A stretch of 64,000 bases of DNA, from positions 62,001-126,000 of the forward strand of contig CAVXDE010000023.1 in NCBI GenBank assembly GCA_963760435.1, written 5' to 3'. The translations under genes and the position numbers were made by a program. The notes under the pieces are model-generated. The model was given only the letters and a program-made list of their open reading frames with translations, did not search any database and was not told the DNA's origin. This DNA is from JAFAXD01 sp963760435 (GTDB taxonomy: Bacteria > Pseudomonadota > Alphaproteobacteria > Rhizobiales > Xanthobacteraceae). Numbering within the stretch: the first letter of the stretch is position 1; every line of letters begins with the position of its first letter. Of the stretch, positions 63,691-64,000 are shown one piece after another.

Positions 63691-64000
63691 TCACAACCCC
63701 AACCACCGGGTCACATAATCGTATCCGAAGGCTCCCGGGCCCAGCAGCGCCGCCGCCCAGATGAACGCGGACGTTACGTTTGCGATCTGGAACGGCCACC
63801 ATGCCATCTCCAGGATGCCCGCGACCAGCGGCACCGCGGCCCGCAACGGTCCGAAAAAGCGACCGATGAAAATCGCCGCAATGCCGTATCTCACGATGAA
63901 CGCGTGTCCGCGCGGCAGCAAGTCCGGATGGCGCGACAGCGGCCAGATCCGGCTGATCGGCGCCTCAAAAGTCTGCCCCAGCCAGTAAGAGAGCCAGTCA
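63691..64000 (-). CDS. DedA-family membrane protein, 5' part beyond window
   Basis: The frame is open from the window end: DWLSYWLGQTFEAPISRIWP and then PDLLPRGHAFIVRYGIAAIF, IGRFFGPLRAAVPLVAGILE and the final helix NVTSAFIWAAALLGPGAFGY. The F-x-G-R-F-x-G-x-x-R motif is the DedA signature. DedA proteins are inner-membrane, proton-linked lipid-flipping or homeostasis factors. About 102 residues visible, with the natural C-terminus. Confidence 0.85.
   Translation of the reverse strand, partial: DWLSYWLGQTFEAPISRIWPLSRHPDLLPRGHAFIVRYGIAAIFIGRFFGPLRAAVPLVAGILEMAWWPFQIANVTSAFIWAAALLGPGAFGYDYVTRWLGL

Overview
The window is high-G+C DNA from an alphaproteobacterium. It looks like Hyphomicrobiales (Bradyrhizobium / Rhodopseudomonas / Xanthobacteraceae type), judged from the argC, class I PHA synthase, aminotransferase, hom, glpX, recJ run, the sox cluster, the NAD(P)-alcohol dehydrogenase paralogues and the dispersed palindromic repeats. 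The placement is inference from gene content; no marker RNA other than one tRNA is present.

Layout. 0-10.6 kb: the start of a Crp/Fnr regulator (cut by the window edge), a decayed methyltransferase, a DUF892 ferritin-like protein, an ATP-dependent DNA ligase, a frameshifted membrane dipeptidase, two MDR oxidoreductases and a three-subunit GADH-type dehydrogenase (small subunit, FAD subunit, tri-haem cytochrome c). 10.9 kb: tRNA-Asn. 11-23.5 kb: an accessory block, visibly more AT-rich from about 12.5 to 22.6 kb. It holds orphan small proteins, a DevBCA-type ABC exporter whose ATPase carries a cyclic-nucleotide-binding (cNMP) domain, and, divergent from it, a 1076-residue membrane sensor that fuses HAMP, PAS, cNMP and patatin phospholipase domains. 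23.5-37.5 kb: small secreted proteins, a CYP102 (P450-reductase fusion) gene broken by four frameshifts, transporters, and a 1 kb non-coding tract full of repeats. 37.5-46.4 kb: a second tri-haem cytochrome c with a duplicated C-terminal domain, a GH15 glycosidase, an ABC exporter, a GT4 glycosyltransferase, an MFS carrier and a PRC-barrel protein. 46.4-52.7 kb: thiosulfate oxidation genes soxW-Y-Z-XA-B, with SoxX and SoxA fused. 52.7-64 kb: housekeeping genes recJ, glpX, hom, an aminotransferase, phaC, MAPEG and argC, ending in a truncated DedA gene.

How the genes work together. The GADH-type operon passes electrons from a sugar or alcohol through the FAD subunit to the cytochrome. The sox operon oxidises thiosulfate on the SoxYZ carrier. 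The most unusual unit is the divergent pair at 14.2-22.7 kb: an envelope exporter and a membrane-bound phospholipase that both carry a cNMP domain, with a near-identical 19-bp direct repeat upstream of each. I infer a cyclic-nucleotide-responsive envelope lipid module.

Sequence quality. At least twelve single-base frameshifts in eight genes can be reconstructed by joining reading frames. Several look like one extra base in a short run, so some may be sequencing errors and others real decay. The affected genes are reported over their full reconstructed span.
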